This document shows positions 20,219 to 29,561 of a stretch of DNA of 64,000 nucleotides, piece after piece. Both the position numbers and the translations under genes were made by a program. The number at the start of each line of letters is the position of its first letter. Position 1 is the stretch's first letter. A model generated the notes under the pieces. It was given only the letters and a program-made list of their open reading frames with translations, did not search any database and was not told where the DNA came from. The stretch comes from Paraburkholderia phenazinium (GTDB taxonomy: Bacteria > Pseudomonadota > Gammaproteobacteria > Burkholderiales > Burkholderiaceae): NCBI RefSeq assembly GCF_900100735.1, contig NZ_FNCJ01000004.1, positions 312,019 to 376,018 of the forward strand. Reading direction: 5' to 3'.

Positions 20219-20830
20219 TTACTTAGCCGGCTTGACCGAAGCGACTTCCTGGTCAGCCTGAGCGCGCGTAGCCTTGATCGATTGCGGCATGTACTTCTGC
20301 ATCAGACCGTTCACGACGTCGCGGCCAACCTGGTCTTGAACCTGGATGAACTTGCGGCCCGTCGGGCTCTTGTAGAACGCCGTCAGATCCTTGATTTCCG
20401 ACGTCGAGTAGTACTTCGCGTAAGCGTCGTACTGAGCTTGCATCGCGTCTTGACGGAACGAATCCGTTGCGAAGACCTGGCCTGCCGAGTCAACCAGCTT
20501 CGGCACAGCGTTCTTCTGCAGCGTCGGGACGGAAGCTTGCTTTTGCTTGTCCGTCATCGTCTTGTTTTCGCTCAGAGCGTCCGACAGGATAGCCGGGACC
20601 AGTTGCTTGGCTTGCATTTGCGCGCTGTTACCGATTGCGCCGACGAGCTTTTGCGCGTCGATCGCGTCCAGCAGATCCTTGATGGCGGCTTGCTTGGCCG
20701 GATCAACCGGCGCTGCAGCAGCGGTGCTGTCAGCAGGAGCTGCCGTCTGATTCTGAAGTGCTTGCGCCATCGCGAAAGTCGGCACGAAAGCAGCCAGCAA
20801 CATCAACTGTTTGAATCGTTTTTGCATCAT
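20219..20830 (-). CDS. Exported DUF2059 protein
   Basis: A 203-residue protein with a signal peptide (about 1-22, ending AMA), a short Ala/Pro-rich linker and a helical DUF2059 domain. The motif LTAFYKSPTGRKFIQ near residues 146-160 is the DUF2059 hallmark. Function is unknown; family members are periplasmic. ATG 20830 and the adjacent ATG 20827 cannot be told apart. It lies between gyrA and serC, a placement often kept in Burkholderiaceae, with its own terminator. Confidence 0.85.
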   Translation of the reverse strand: MMQKRFKQLMLLAAFVPTFAMAQALQNQTAAPADSTAAAAPVDPAKQAAIKDLLDAIDAQKLVGAIGNSAQMQAKQLVPAILSDALSENKTMTDKQKQASVPTLQKNAVPKLVDSAGQVFATDSFRQDAMQAQYDAYAKYYSTSEIKDLTAFYKSPTGRKFIQVQDQVGRDVVNGLMQKYMPQSIKATRAQADQEVASVKPAK

Positions 20831-20945
20831 TACTCCCTAAGAGAAATTTAGTCTAACTGCTTGCCGCGCGGACTGCGTATCGGCCCGATACGCTTGTCTG
20901 CGTCCACGCAGCGTTCACCCAATATATGAGACTTGCCGACGCGAA

Positions 20946-23582
20946 TCAGGCAGCTCCGCCCTCTTCACCGCTTTCGTCACCTTCAGCGGGACCCTCGGCG
21001 TCGCCATCCACATCTACATCGGCTTCGGCCTCGGCAACCTGCTGCAGACCCGACAGCTTCGTCCCTTCATCAAGACTGATGAGTGTAACACCTTGGGTTG
21101 CGCGGCCCATTTCACGAATTTCCGACACGCGCGTGCGGATCAGCACGCCCGTATTGGTAATCAGCATGATCTGCGCTTCTTGATCCACCAATGTTGCAGC
21201 AACCACACGGCCGTTGCGCTCCGACGTCTGGATCGCGATCATCCCCTTCGTACCACGTCCGTGGCGGGTGTACTCGGTGATCGGGGTGCGCTTGCCGAAG
21301 CCGTTTTCCGTGGCAGTGAGCACTGACTGCTGCTCGTCGCCCGCGACCAGCAGCGCAATCACCTGCTGCCCGTCATCCAGCTGCATGCCACGAACACCGC
21401 GCGCTTCCCGGCCCATCGGACGCACGTCGTTCTCGTCGAAGCGAACTGCCTTGCCCGAATCCGAGAACAGCATGACGTCGTGCTGACCGTCGGTGATCGC
21501 CGCGCCAATCAGGTAATCACCATCATCCAGACCGACCGCAATAATACCCTTGCGCAGCGGCCGGCTAAAGGCTTCTAGCGGCGTCTTTTTTACCGTTCCT
21601 AACGCGGTGGCCATGAACACGAACTTGTCGGCCGAGAATTCCTTGACCGGCAGCACCACCGTGATCTTCTCGCCGTCGAGCAGCGGGAACATGTTCACAA
21701 TCGGGCGGCCGCGCGAATTGCGCGAGCCCTGCGGCACTTCATAGACCTTGACCCAGTAGACGCGGCCGCGGTTCGAGAAGCACAGGATGTGGTCGTGCGT
21801 GTTGGCGATAAAGAGCGTGTCGATCCAGTCGTCTTCCTTCATGGAAGTCGCCTGTTTGCCGCGACCTCCGCGCTTCTGGGCGCGATATTCGGACAACGGC
21901 TGCGATTTCACATAACCGGCATGCGACATGGTGACGACCATATCCTGCGGCGTGATCAGGTCTTCGGTGTTCAGCTCGGTCGCGTTCAGCTCGATCTTCG
22001 AGCGGCGTGCGTCGCCGAATTCGGCCTTGATCGAGGTGAGTTCGTCGACGATGATCGCCGTAATACGCTCCGGGCGAGCCAGGATGTCCAGCAGGTCGGC
22101 AATTTGCGCCATCACTTCGCGGTACTCGCCGATGATCTTGTCCTGCTCCAGACCAGTCAGGCGTTGCAGACGCATCTGCAAGATTTCCTGAGCCTGCGTG
22201 TCGGACAGACGGTAGAGGCCGTCGGACTGCATGCCGAACGCGGGGTTCAGGCCTTCCGGGCGATACGCCTCGCGACCACCAGCCGCGGAATTTTCCGTCT
22301 CGGCGCGCGACAACATTTCGCGCACCAGCGACGAATCCCACGGGCGCGACATCAAGTCCTGCTTCGCAATCGGCGGAGTCGGCGCTGCCTTGATGATGGC
22401 GATGAATTCGTCGATGTTCGCCAGCGCAACGGCCAGGCCTTCCAGCACGTGACCGCGTTCGCGCGCCTTGCGCAGTTCGTATACAGTGCGCCGCGTCAGC
22501 ACTTCCCGCCGGTGCGACAGGAAGCAGCTCAACATCTCCTTCAGGTTCAGCAGCTTCGGCTGGCCGTCGACCAGCGCGACCATGTTCATGCCGAACGTAT
22601 CCTGAAGCTGGGTCGCCTTATACAGATTGTTGAGGATGACCTCGGGCACTTCGCCACGCTTCAACTCGATCACCACGCGCATGCCGCTCTTGTCGGACTC
22701 GTCGCGGATATCGGAAATGCCTTCCAGCTTCTTCTCGTTGACGAGTTCGGCGATGCGCTCGAGCAGCGAACGCTTGTTCACCTGATACGGCAGCTCGTCG
22801 ACGATGATCGACATGCGCTGGCCGCGGTCGATTTCCTCGAAGTGCGTGAGCGCGCGCATCACCACGCGGCCGCGGCCGGTGTGATAGCCGTCGCGCACGC
22901 CGGCCACGCCGTAGATGATGCCGGCCGTCGGGAAGTCCGGCGCCGGGACGATCTCGATCAGCTCATCGACTGTCGCTTCCGGATTCTTCAGAAGATGCTG
23001 ACAGGCGTCGACGATTTCGTTCAGGTTGTGCGGCGGGATGTTCGTTGCCATCCCTACCGCGATCCCGGACGAGCCATTGATCAGCAGATTGGGAATGCGC
23101 GCCGGAAGGATAGCCGGCTCGTTTTCGCTGCCGTCGTAGTTCGGCGTGAAATCGACCGTTTCCTTGTCGATGTCGGCGAGCAGCTCATGGCCGATCTTGG
23201 ACATGCGGATTTCGGTGTACCGCATCGCCGCGGCGTTGTCGCCGTCGACCGAACCGAAGTTGCCCTGACCGTCCACCAGCATATAGCGCAAGGAGAAGTC
23301 TTGCGCCATCCGGACAATCGTGTCGTAGACAGCCGTGTCGCCGTGCGGGTGATATTTACCGATCACGTCGCCGACAATACGCGCCGACTTCTTGTAAGCT
23401 CGGTTCCAGTCGTTGTTCAGCTCGTGCATCGCGTACAGCACGCGCCGGTGCACCGGCTTCAGGCCATCGCGGACATCGGGAAGCGCACGCCCCACGATCA
23501 CGCTCATCGCGTAATCGAGATACGAACGGCGCATTTCCTCCTCTAGGGAGATTGGCAGAGTCTCTTTGGCGAATTGATCCAT
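20946..23582 (-). CDS. gyrA: DNA gyrase subunit A
   Basis: An 878-residue type II topoisomerase subunit that breaks and rejoins DNA in supercoiling. The catalytic Tyr122 (MRYTEIR) falls at the E. coli number. The quinolone-resistance region reads [10 protein letters not shown]: Thr83, as is native in many Burkholderia and Pseudomonas, and Asp87 as in sensitive strains, so no classic resistance change is visible. The GyrA box QKRGGRGKQ opens the C-terminal beta-pinwheel. The end is an acidic Asp/Glu-rich tail. Confidence 0.97.
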   Translation of the reverse strand: MDQFAKETLPISLEEEMRRSYLDYAMSVIVGRALPDVRDGLKPVHRRVLYAMHELNNDWNRAYKKSARIVGDVIGKYHPHGDTAVYDTIVRMAQDFSLRYMLVDGQGNFGSVDGDNAAAMRYTEIRMSKIGHELLADIDKETVDFTPNYDGSENEPAILPARIPNLLINGSSGIAVGMATNIPPHNLNEIVDACQHLLKNPEATVDELIEIVPAPDFPTAGIIYGVAGVRDGYHTGRGRVVMRALTHFEEIDRGQRMSIIVDELPYQVNKRSLLERIAELVNEKKLEGISDIRDESDKSGMRVVIELKRGEVPEVILNNLYKATQLQDTFGMNMVALVDGQPKLLNLKEMLSCFLSHRREVLTRRTVYELRKARERGHVLEGLAVALANIDEFIAIIKAAPTPPIAKQDLMSRPWDSSLVREMLSRAETENSAAGGREAYRPEGLNPAFGMQSDGLYRLSDTQAQEILQMRLQRLTGLEQDKIIGEYREVMAQIADLLDILARPERITAIIVDELTSIKAEFGDARRSKIELNATELNTEDLITPQDMVVTMSHAGYVKSQPLSEYRAQKRGGRGKQATSMKEDDWIDTLFIANTHDHILCFSNRGRVYWVKVYEVPQGSRNSRGRPIVNMFPLLDGEKITVVLPVKEFSADKFVFMATALGTVKKTPLEAFSRPLRKGIIAVGLDDGDYLIGAAITDGQHDVMLFSDSGKAVRFDENDVRPMGREARGVRGMQLDDGQQVIALLVAGDEQQSVLTATENGFGKRTPITEYTRHGRGTKGMIAIQTSERNGRVVAATLVDQEAQIMLITNTGVLIRTRVSEIREMGRATQGVTLISLDEGTKLSGLQQVAEAEADVDVDGDAEGPAEGDESGEEGGAA

Positions 23583-24075
23583 TATCCGTATCTTTTACGT
23601 GCGAAGACGTTGGCGGACAGCGCCTTCGCGTAAGCGCTGCAGGCGCAACGCATCACGCGATTCTAACACGCGAGGCATCCATCCCCGGCTGGGGTACGTA
23701 TACCTATTAGTGGGAAGCCGGCGAACGGCTCCAGGGAGCCCGTTTGGCATAAGCGGGAACAAGTGGGAGCAGGCCCGATTTGTGCTGTCCCTCAATCGCT
23801 TCTCAGCCATGACTGGCGGTGCGAACCGCTCCCTCGAGGCTTCTGTTGCGGACGCACCACAATCGGACAGGGGTATGAAAAGGGCGGGAACTTTTTTATC
23901 GTGGGAAGGGAACGATATGGCAAAATGCCAACGCACAAAGAGTTAGACACTGCTCGAAGTCTACACAGCGCGTTTTTTGTTCCGCACCAATGTTATACTT
24001 CGAGCAATGTATGACTTGTCATCGTCAACAAGCTCGCAGTAAACCTGCGGTAATCTCAATTTCGAGAGGAGAAAT
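23583..24075. other. Divergent gap between gyrA and the OmpA-family gene
   Basis: About 490 bases hold the gyrA and ompA promoters and upstream leaders. Short open frames exist on both strands but show no family resemblance. Nothing else is recognised. Confidence 0.5.
23991..23999 (+). promoter_or_regulatory. Probable extended -10 promoter of the OmpA-family gene
   Basis: TGTTATACT gives an extended -10 (TG one base before TATACT). No good -35 is seen, as expected for this type. It leaves a leader of about 70 bases with GAGAGGAG before the ATG. Confidence 0.45.
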
Positions 24076-24723
24076 ATGAATAAACTTTCAAAGCTCGCGT
24101 TCATTGCAGCTACCGCAGTTATGGCTGCATCCGCTTCGGCACAATCGGTGCCGGCGTCGCGACAAGCTACGAACGACAACTGGGTGAACGGTACGGGCGA
24201 ATACGTGTGGATGAACGGCACGAACGAACTCTGCTGGCGCGATGCGTTCTGGACGCCGGCAACCGCTAACGCAAAGTGCGATGGTGCACTGGTTGCTCAG
24301 GCACCGACTCCGCCGGCACCGCCGGCACCGGCTCCGGTTATCTCGAGCCAGAAGATTACGTATCAAGCTGACGCTCTGTTCGACTTCGACAAGGCTATCC
24401 TGAAGCCGGGCGGCAAGGAAAAGCTGGACGATCTGGCATCGAAGATCGGCGCGCTGAACCTGGAAGTCGTGGTTGCTACGGGTTACACGGACCGCATCGG
24501 TTCGGACAAGTACAACGACCGTCTGTCGCTGCGTCGTGCACAAGCTGTCAAGGCATACCTGGTCAGCAAGGGCATCGAAGCCAACCGTATCTACACGGAA
24601 GGCAAGGGCAAGCGCAACCCGGTCACGACCGGTTGCAACCAGAAGAACCGCAAGCAACTTATCGCCTGCCTCGCACCGGATCGTCGCGTGGAAGTCGAAG
24701 TTGTGGGTACTTCGAAGCAGTAA
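24076..24723 (+). CDS. ompA: OmpA-family outer membrane protein
   Basis: A 215-residue exported protein: signal peptide 1-22 (ASA/QS), a short N-terminal region of about 70 residues, a proline hinge ([11 protein letters not shown]), and an OmpA-like peptidoglycan-binding domain. The domain shows [20 protein letters not shown] and [20 protein letters not shown], including the Asp and Arg that hold diaminopimelate. The eight-stranded barrel of E. coli OmpA is missing, so it is the short betaproteobacterial form that links outer membrane to wall. A strong ribosome site (GAGAGGAG) and codon use suggest high expression. Confidence 0.88.
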   Translation: MNKLSKLAFIAATAVMAASASAQSVPASRQATNDNWVNGTGEYVWMNGTNELCWRDAFWTPATANAKCDGALVAQAPTPPAPPAPAPVISSQKITYQADALFDFDKAILKPGGKEKLDDLASKIGALNLEVVVATGYTDRIGSDKYNDRLSLRRAQAVKAYLVSKGIEANRIYTEGKGKRNPVTTGCNQKNRKQLIACLAPDRRVEVEVVGTSKQ

Positions 24724-24744
24724 GCTCGAAATTACCGCAGTATC

Positions 24745-24772
24745 AAAGCCCCGCTTCGGCGGGGCTTTTTTT
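24745..24772 (+). terminator. Terminator after the OmpA-family gene
   Basis: Stem GCCCCGC/GCGGGGC closed by a TTCG tetraloop and followed by seven T. Confidence 0.92.
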
Positions 24773-24950
24773 ATGTCCTGGATGGGTTTCCCCACACCCG
24801 ACCGGCAGGCACACTGTAGCGGCGTGCCCGCAGACACGCTGCAGGCAGGCCGCGCAGACCGTGGCATTTTGCCGCCCTGTCCACCGGCCTATATACTCAG
24901 GGTTTATCCTCGACACCCGCTCACCCGCTCTCCTCAAGGCCGCATCCGCC

Positions 24951-25649
24951 ATGACTAATGCCGATCCCCACGAACTGCAGAAATTCAGCGATCTCGCCCA
25001 TCGCTGGTGGGACCCGAACGCCGAATTCAAACCGCTGCACGAACTGAATCCGGTCCGGCTGAGCTGGATCGACGCTCACGCGCATCTTGCCGGCAAGCGG
25101 GTGCTCGATATCGGCTGCGGCGGCGGCATTTTGACTGAGTCGATGGCCGGATTAGGGGCCGATGTGAAGGGAATCGACCTCTCGCACCAGGCTTTGGGGG
25201 TCGCAGATCTTCACAGCCTTGAAAGTGGTGTAACCGTAAGTTACGAAGAAATCGCCGCGGAGGCTCTCGCGGCCCGCGAACCGGGCACCTACGACGTCGT
25301 GACCTGCATGGAAATGCTCGAACACGTGCCCGAACCGGCCGCCATCGTCGCGGCCTGCAAGACCCTGGTCAAGCCGGGCGGCTGGGTGTTCTTCTCCACG
25401 CTCAACCGGAATGTGAAGTCGTATCTGTTCGCGGTGATCGGCGCCGAATATATTGCACGGATGCTGCCCAAGGGCACCCACGACTACGCGCGCTTTATCC
25501 GCCCCTCGGAACTGGCCGCCTTCGTTCGCGCGGCCGAGCTGCGCACCGCCGACATCAAGGGCATCGTCTATCACCCGCTCAGCAAGCACTTCGCGCTGTC
25601 GGACGACACGAGCATCAACTACATGCTCGCCTGCCGCCGCGACGCCTGA
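24951..25649 (+). CDS. ubiG: Ubiquinone biosynthesis O-methyltransferase
   Basis: A 232-residue SAM methyltransferase that does both O-methylations of ubiquinone synthesis. [26 protein letters not shown] is the UbiG start; [13 protein letters not shown] is the SAM-binding loop. EMLEHVPEP and FFSTLNRN are typical later motifs. ATG 24951 is at the family start, and longer frames run back into the ompA terminator. Only 32 bases separate it from gph, as in many proteobacteria. Confidence 0.95.
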   Translation: MTNADPHELQKFSDLAHRWWDPNAEFKPLHELNPVRLSWIDAHAHLAGKRVLDIGCGGGILTESMAGLGADVKGIDLSHQALGVADLHSLESGVTVSYEEIAAEALAAREPGTYDVVTCMEMLEHVPEPAAIVAACKTLVKPGGWVFFSTLNRNVKSYLFAVIGAEYIARMLPKGTHDYARFIRPSELAAFVRAAELRTADIKGIVYHPLSKHFALSDDTSINYMLACRRDA

Positions 25650-25681
25650 CGCGCGCCGGCTCCTACTGAACATCTGTATAC

Positions 25682-26395
25682 ATGAGCGACCCTACTCCCC
25701 TGCCTCAGCGCGAAGACGAAGACGCCGCGATCGGCCTGTGCCAGGCGGTCCTGTTCGACCTCGACGGCACCCTCGCCGACACCGCCCCTGATCTCGCCGC
25801 TGCTGTCAACAAGATGCGTCACGAGCGCGGGCTCGAGATGGTGCCGCTTGACGACCTGCGGCCGCTGGCATCGGCCGGCGCGCGCGGACTGATCGGCGGC
25901 GCCTTCGGCATCGGGCCCGAGCATCATGAATTCTCTGCGATGCGCGCGGAGTTTCTGGCCAATTACGAAGCGGACCTGTGCATCGAAACGACGCTGTTTC
26001 CCGGCATCGACGCGTTGCTCGATGATCTCGATGCGCGCGGTGTACGCTGGGGCATCGTCACGAATAAGGCTGCGCGCCTGACCGATCCGCTGGTTGCGCT
26101 GCTCGGTCTCGATCTGCGGGCAGGCTGTGTGGTGAGCGGCGATACCACGCCGCACTCGAAGCCGCACCCGGCGCCGTTGTTGCATGCGGCGCGTGAACTG
26201 GATCTGGCGCCGGAGCGGCTCGTCTATGTAGGTGACGACTTGCGCGACATTCAGGCGGGTTTCGCCGCCGGCATGGTGACGGTGGCCGCCGCCTACGGCT
26301 ACTGCGGCAACGACATTCCGCCAACCCACTGGCACGCGCAACATGTGGTGCAGTCGCCGGCCGAGTTGCAGAAGCTGCTGCGCGACATCAGCTAG
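25682..26395 (+). CDS. gph: Phosphoglycolate phosphatase
   Basis: A 237-residue HAD hydrolase. The nucleophile Asp26 and acid Asp28 are in LFDLDGTLADT. The motif 2 region is GIVTNKAARL, the lysine is in HSKPHPAPLLHA, and GDDLRDIQAG is the metal-binding motif 4. It removes phosphate from 2-phosphoglycolate, which arises in DNA 3'-end repair and from oxygenation of ribulose bisphosphate. Coupled with ubiG. A related phosphosugar phosphatase cannot be fully excluded. Confidence 0.9.
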   Translation: MSDPTPLPQREDEDAAIGLCQAVLFDLDGTLADTAPDLAAAVNKMRHERGLEMVPLDDLRPLASAGARGLIGGAFGIGPEHHEFSAMRAEFLANYEADLCIETTLFPGIDALLDDLDARGVRWGIVTNKAARLTDPLVALLGLDLRAGCVVSGDTTPHSKPHPAPLLHAARELDLAPERLVYVGDDLRDIQAGFAAGMVTVAAAYGYCGNDIPPTHWHAQHVVQSPAELQKLLRDIS

Positions 26396-26457
26396 GCGCG
26401 CGCTGTCAATCTATTGTAAAATCTACCTTGGCCCAGAATTTTGGGGCAACGAACCGC

Positions 26458-26827
26458 GGGGGCGACCTGGTTTCGACAGGGGTTGCAAAGCGGCTAGGGC
26501 ATACCGAGGACCCGTCACCTCGTTAATCAATGGGAAAAACGTAACTGCAAACGACGATACGTTCGCACTGGCAGCCTAAGGGCCGCCGTCCTCTGCCTAG
26601 TTCACTGACGGGCTAGTGTCGCAAGACCGGTAGCAATACCGACAGAGGTCATATACGTCAGTTAAGCCTTGGCGGTGTCACGACGTCCGGGTCGAAAATC
26701 TAGTGAATCGCCGTCATGCAGCGTGTTCGTCCGCGTCCTGGCGGTTAAATCAAATGACAGAACTAAGTATGTAGAACTGGTCGTAGAGTGCTTCTGGACG
26801 CGGGTTCGATTCCCGCCGCCTCCACCA
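26458..26827 (+). ncRNA. ssrA: tmRNA (one-piece)
   Basis: A 370-base transfer-messenger RNA that rescues stalled ribosomes. The 5' GGGGGCGACC pairs with CGCCTCC before the encoded CCA at 26825-26827. The 3' end has a tRNA-like T arm (GGTTCGATTCC). The resume codon GCA at 26547 opens the tag ANDDTFALAA, ended by TAA at 26577-26579. A -10-like TAAAAT at 26417-26422 lies upstream, leaving a short 5' leader for RNase P. A rho-independent terminator follows at 26861. Confidence 0.97.
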
Positions 26828-26860
26828 AACACCCTGCAAGTGGCAGTAAAGTTTGACAAG

Positions 26861-26894
26861 AAACCCCGACAGCGTAAGGCTTTCGGGGTTTTTT
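26861..26894 (+). terminator. Terminator after ssrA
   Basis: Nine-base-pair stem AAACCCCGA/TCGGGGTTT followed by T. Confidence 0.9.
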
Positions 26895-27411
26895 ATTGCT
26901 AACGTCGCGGAATAGTCTGTGCCCATCGACAGGGAAGCCTCGAGCCTGAGCGTCGTGTGCACACTCGGTGAGTTACCCCCTTTCGCTATTCCTCTTATCG
27001 GACTAAGCGCCCCCGTTTCCTCCGACAACGGCCAGCGCGCCGCCCTCGTTGTTCAACGTCAAACAGAATTCATTGCGTGCAGCTGTTCCCTGCCGCTTCC
27101 AGGATGCCTCCGCTCGTCGTCTTCCTGTACGCAGGAATCTCCGCGTGGCGTGCAAAGGAAGTATGCGCATGTATCGCTCATCGAAGAGCCACGTAAAGCA
27201 CGACTCGCACAGACGAAAATAAGCCACGCACGAAGGGGAGCCCGAAATTCATTCGAAATAGAACCGACGCGAAGACGTATCACGGCGCAACGCCCGACAA
27301 ATTGACAGACAGGACAGGACAGACTGATATGAAAACCGACCTCGCAAGGGTCGGCTTTTTGTTTGGAGCACAGCCGGACCGTCCGCACGACCGATTGACG
27401 CTTCTCAATAC
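26895..27411. other. Gap between ssrA and the PAAR cassette
   Basis: About 520 bases. Short frames on both strands show no recognised family. It holds a triple GACAG-type short repeat near 27304-27322 and a hairpin with T run at 27332-27362. No copy of the ssrA 3' end, as expected of an attachment site, was seen by eye here or up to 29.7 kb. Confidence 0.45.
27332..27362 (+). terminator. Terminator-like hairpin before the first PAAR gene
   Basis: CCGACC/GGTCGG with a seven-base loop, then CTTTTTG. It lies about 50 bases before the first PAAR start, so it either ends an unseen transcript or acts as a leader attenuator. Confidence 0.6.
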
Positions 27412-27813
27412 ATGTTGGAACAAAAGAACAACGAAACCACGTACCTTTTTGTCACCGTCGGCTCGCGCACTGAGCGCGGCGGGCTAGTCACCCGAGTATC
27501 GACCAGCGCTGAATATCAAGGAATGGCGCTGGCCCGAGTCGGCGACATCGTCACATACGACGACGGTAGCGTAGCCATCATCATTGACGGCGCGGGCTTT
27601 GCCGCCGTCTGGGGTGACAAGCTGCTAGCGCTCGTCGGCTCCCACCTCAGCAACGGAGACACGATCACGGAAACGTTACAGGAAGGATGGGGAATCACGA
27701 TTCGCGACGGCGAAGAGGTCCCCGGTCTGTTTGATCCGGTCTATATGTTGCCGTCGAGTTCCATCACGGACGGAGGAAACGCCCATGCGCAAGGCGGCGG
27801 TGCGGCACGGTGA
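27412..27813 (+). CDS. PAAR-like protein 1
   Basis: A 133-residue protein with PAAR-like spacing. GLVTRVSTSAEYQGMALARVGD and GSHLSNGDTITET resemble the repeated PAAR strands that build the sharpened cone on the VgrG spike of a type VI secretion system. Length is that of a bare PAAR tip without fused toxin. The start ATG 27412 has no evident ribosome site. The end overlaps the next PAAR gene by 29 bases. No VgrG or other type VI gene is in the window. The PAAR call rests on pattern and neighbours, not an alignment. Confidence 0.6.
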   Translation: MLEQKNNETTYLFVTVGSRTERGGLVTRVSTSAEYQGMALARVGDIVTYDDGSVAIIIDGAGFAAVWGDKLLALVGSHLSNGDTITETLQEGWGITIRDGEEVPGLFDPVYMLPSSSITDGGNAHAQGGGAAR

Positions 27814-28354
27814 CCCGACGACGACGCGCGGTTTTTTCATGGCTTATTCGTCCGCGATTCACGACGATGGAAAAAAGGTTGCACTGAGTGGCGACGAAGC
27901 AACCTGCGGCAACTGCAAGGGCGTATTCAAGATATTCGGCACGGGTCAGGGCATGTCAGAAAAGGGGCGCGTTGTAGTTGTTGACGGTGACCAGGTGCTG
28001 TGCCCGTGCAAGAAAAACCGGGTGATCGTTGGCAGCAATCCGGGAATTTTTCTTAACACTAGAAACGAGGGGGCAGGTGCTAGCAGCGCTGGCGCCAGTT
28101 ACTCTACAGTTGCAAGCGATTCCAGACACTGGATCAAGTTTGTATTGCGTGACCCTGCCCGTTTCGAGGGTTTGCGTTGCGCCGCGCACTTTGCCGACGG
28201 TTCTATTGAATACGGAGTCTTCGATTACAACAACACCGTCCGTTTTGATCGGATAAGCGCCAGCGCATGCAGCAGAGTTGAAGTGCTGCTTGGGGGCGAA
28301 TCCGAGAGCGATGACGCTGTAACCGATGCTCTTCTGTCAGCAATCAAAGGGTGA
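27785..28354 (+). CDS. PAAR domain protein 2 with C-terminal extension
   Basis: A 189-residue protein. Residues 1-95 are a PAAR domain: VRHGDPTTTRG, GDEATCGNCKG, GMSEKGRVVVVDGDQVLCPCKKNRV, ending near SNPGIF. The CxxC and CPC cysteines with His could bind the tip metal. After about residue 100 comes a domain of some 85 residues of no recognised family (SRHWIKFVLRDP onward). ATG 27785 has a strong GGAGGAAA site. It is followed after three bases by the hydrophobic putative effector, so it likely carries that cargo. Confidence 0.78.
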   Translation: MRKAAVRHGDPTTTRGFFMAYSSAIHDDGKKVALSGDEATCGNCKGVFKIFGTGQGMSEKGRVVVVDGDQVLCPCKKNRVIVGSNPGIFLNTRNEGAGASSAGASYSTVASDSRHWIKFVLRDPARFEGLRCAAHFADGSIEYGVFDYNNTVRFDRISASACSRVEVLLGGESESDDAVTDALLSAIKG

Positions 28355-28357
28355 ACG

Positions 28358-29155
28358 ATGCCGGACAATCAAACGAATTCAAACACGGTGTACAGCGGGC
28401 CGTATCAGACAAAGCAAGAGCACTCCCTAAACAGTAACATTCTCCAATCTGCCAGAGATTCGTTCGAATCCGCAGGACTATATTTTTCTAGCAACGCAAT
28501 CAGCGACGCGAATGTTCGCGCCCGTTATGCGGACGGCATTCGTCGGGTGAGCAAATTGGTCCAAGAAGAAGTTGATTCAGGCAGGATGTCCGCCGCAGAT
28601 GGCGCCGCGTTTTGTCAAACCATGCGAAATCAAATCATGGTGGAGACGCGAAAGGTAACGCCGCCTCAAGGGTTGCCATTTGCACAGGCGAAGAAGGCTG
28701 AGGGACTTCATCTAGATACACTTCTAGACAGATACTCGGAAAGGCTCTTTTCTAAGCCCTTTCGCAACCTGACCGATGCTGAAAAGGACCGAGCGCACTA
28801 TGCAGTCATCGAGGCTGCCGGGCGAAACAACGTAAAAGTAACTGCGAAAACCGCGAGGCTGAGGGTTGCAGGCAAAGTCGGCATATTGGTGACGGCGGCG
28901 CTTGCAGGATACGAAATTGTGAAGGCAGACGATAAGGTCAGTGAAGCAGCAAGGCAAGGAACAGTCATTGGAGGTGGCATGATAGGAGGGGCTTTGGCTG
29001 GCCTGGCTGTGTCCTCTGTTTGTGGCCCTGGAGCGCCGCTCTGTGCTATCGCCGTGCTCCTCATCGGGTCAGCGGCAGGAGCAACGATTACTGGCGCTGC
29101 TTACGACGTCTACATGGATGAGGTAAGGGAATTTCAGGCATGGAGAATCCGGTAG
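28358..29155 (+). CDS. Putative type VI effector with glycine-rich membrane segments
   Basis: A 265-residue protein not assigned to a named family. Residues 1-170 are hydrophilic and helical, without a signal peptide. From about 172 come hydrophobic segments: VGILVTAALAGYEIV (about 173-187), then a glycine-rich stretch about 205-250 with GGGMIGGALAGLAV and LLIGSAAGATITGAAY. GxxxG spacing there resembles glycine zippers of pore-forming type VI effectors such as Tse4. The place after a PAAR gene and before a small overlapping gene supports an effector role. GC content and codon use look lower than in the flanking genes. The pore-forming activity is inferred. Confidence 0.6.
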   Translation: MPDNQTNSNTVYSGPYQTKQEHSLNSNILQSARDSFESAGLYFSSNAISDANVRARYADGIRRVSKLVQEEVDSGRMSAADGAAFCQTMRNQIMVETRKVTPPQGLPFAQAKKAEGLHLDTLLDRYSERLFSKPFRNLTDAEKDRAHYAVIEAAGRNNVKVTAKTARLRVAGKVGILVTAALAGYEIVKADDKVSEAARQGTVIGGGMIGGALAGLAVSSVCGPGAPLCAIAVLLIGSAAGATITGAAYDVYMDEVREFQAWRIR

Positions 29156-29529
29156 GAAAAGCTGAGCGAGAATTCATATGGGCTGTCATGTCGGAGTTTT
29201 TCGTAGACAACGAAATAGACTACGAGCGCGAAGCCGCGCAAATCAGTCGCTTTCCGATAAATTTCCTAAAGGAAATATTTTTCCGAGAGGTTGCCCCGGT
29301 TTGTGGTCCCAACATGTTGACGCCTGCCCCCCCCGTCTGGGCGGGCTTCGATTCGGATTGGGTTATCAGCCAAATAAACTCTTTGCTGTCAACCAAAGAG
29401 GCATCGCTCATTTCCAGGGTTAGCTACGAGGCGAGCGTCCTGTACTATCGACTCCGACTTGCCGATGTATGGGGTGAGGTCGAAGATGCCACAAAGCGAG
29501 AGCATGCGGGGCAAGCTGGGAGTAGCTGA
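29140..29529 (+). CDS. Putative immunity protein (DUF7079-like)
   Basis: A 129-residue soluble, rather acidic protein. Its ATG lies inside the end of the putative effector gene (16-base overlap in another frame), which suggests tight coupling. Features are REFIWAVMSEFFVDNEIDY, EIFFREVAPVCGPNML and WAGFDSDWVISQIN. These resemble by eye the DUF7079 family, small proteins seen beside effectors. No signal peptide or membrane helix is seen, which is unusual if the partner makes inner-membrane pores. The function is inferred from position. Confidence 0.6.
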   Translation: MENPVGKAEREFIWAVMSEFFVDNEIDYEREAAQISRFPINFLKEIFFREVAPVCGPNMLTPAPPVWAGFDSDWVISQINSLLSTKEASLISRVSYEASVLYYRLRLADVWGEVEDATKREHAGQAGSS

Positions 29530-29561
29530 TGATCTTCGCGCTAGTCTTGTCAATGTAGGGC

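Noticed and set aside
21789..23546. A 585-codon plus-strand open frame opposite gyrA
   Set aside because: GyrA with Tyr122 and the GyrA box is certain on the minus strand; the plus frame has no family features.
23595..23946. Short open frames on both strands between gyrA and the OmpA-family gene
   Set aside because: They overlap each other, have no ribosome sites and no family resemblance.
24633..24950. N-terminal extension of ubiG back into the OmpA-family gene
   Set aside because: It would translate through a strong terminator and adds residues unlike UbiG; ATG 24951 matches the family start.
26343..26579. An open frame covering the end of gph and the ssrA tag
   Set aside because: Only the last ten codons (the tag) are translated, after ribosome transfer on tmRNA. 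The rest is untranslated RNA structure.
26895..27411. Possible attachment site or integrase remnant next to ssrA
   Set aside because: I looked for a second copy of the ssrA 3' end (TTCGATTCCCGCC and the CCA end) up to 29.7 kb and for integrase-like residues, and saw neither.
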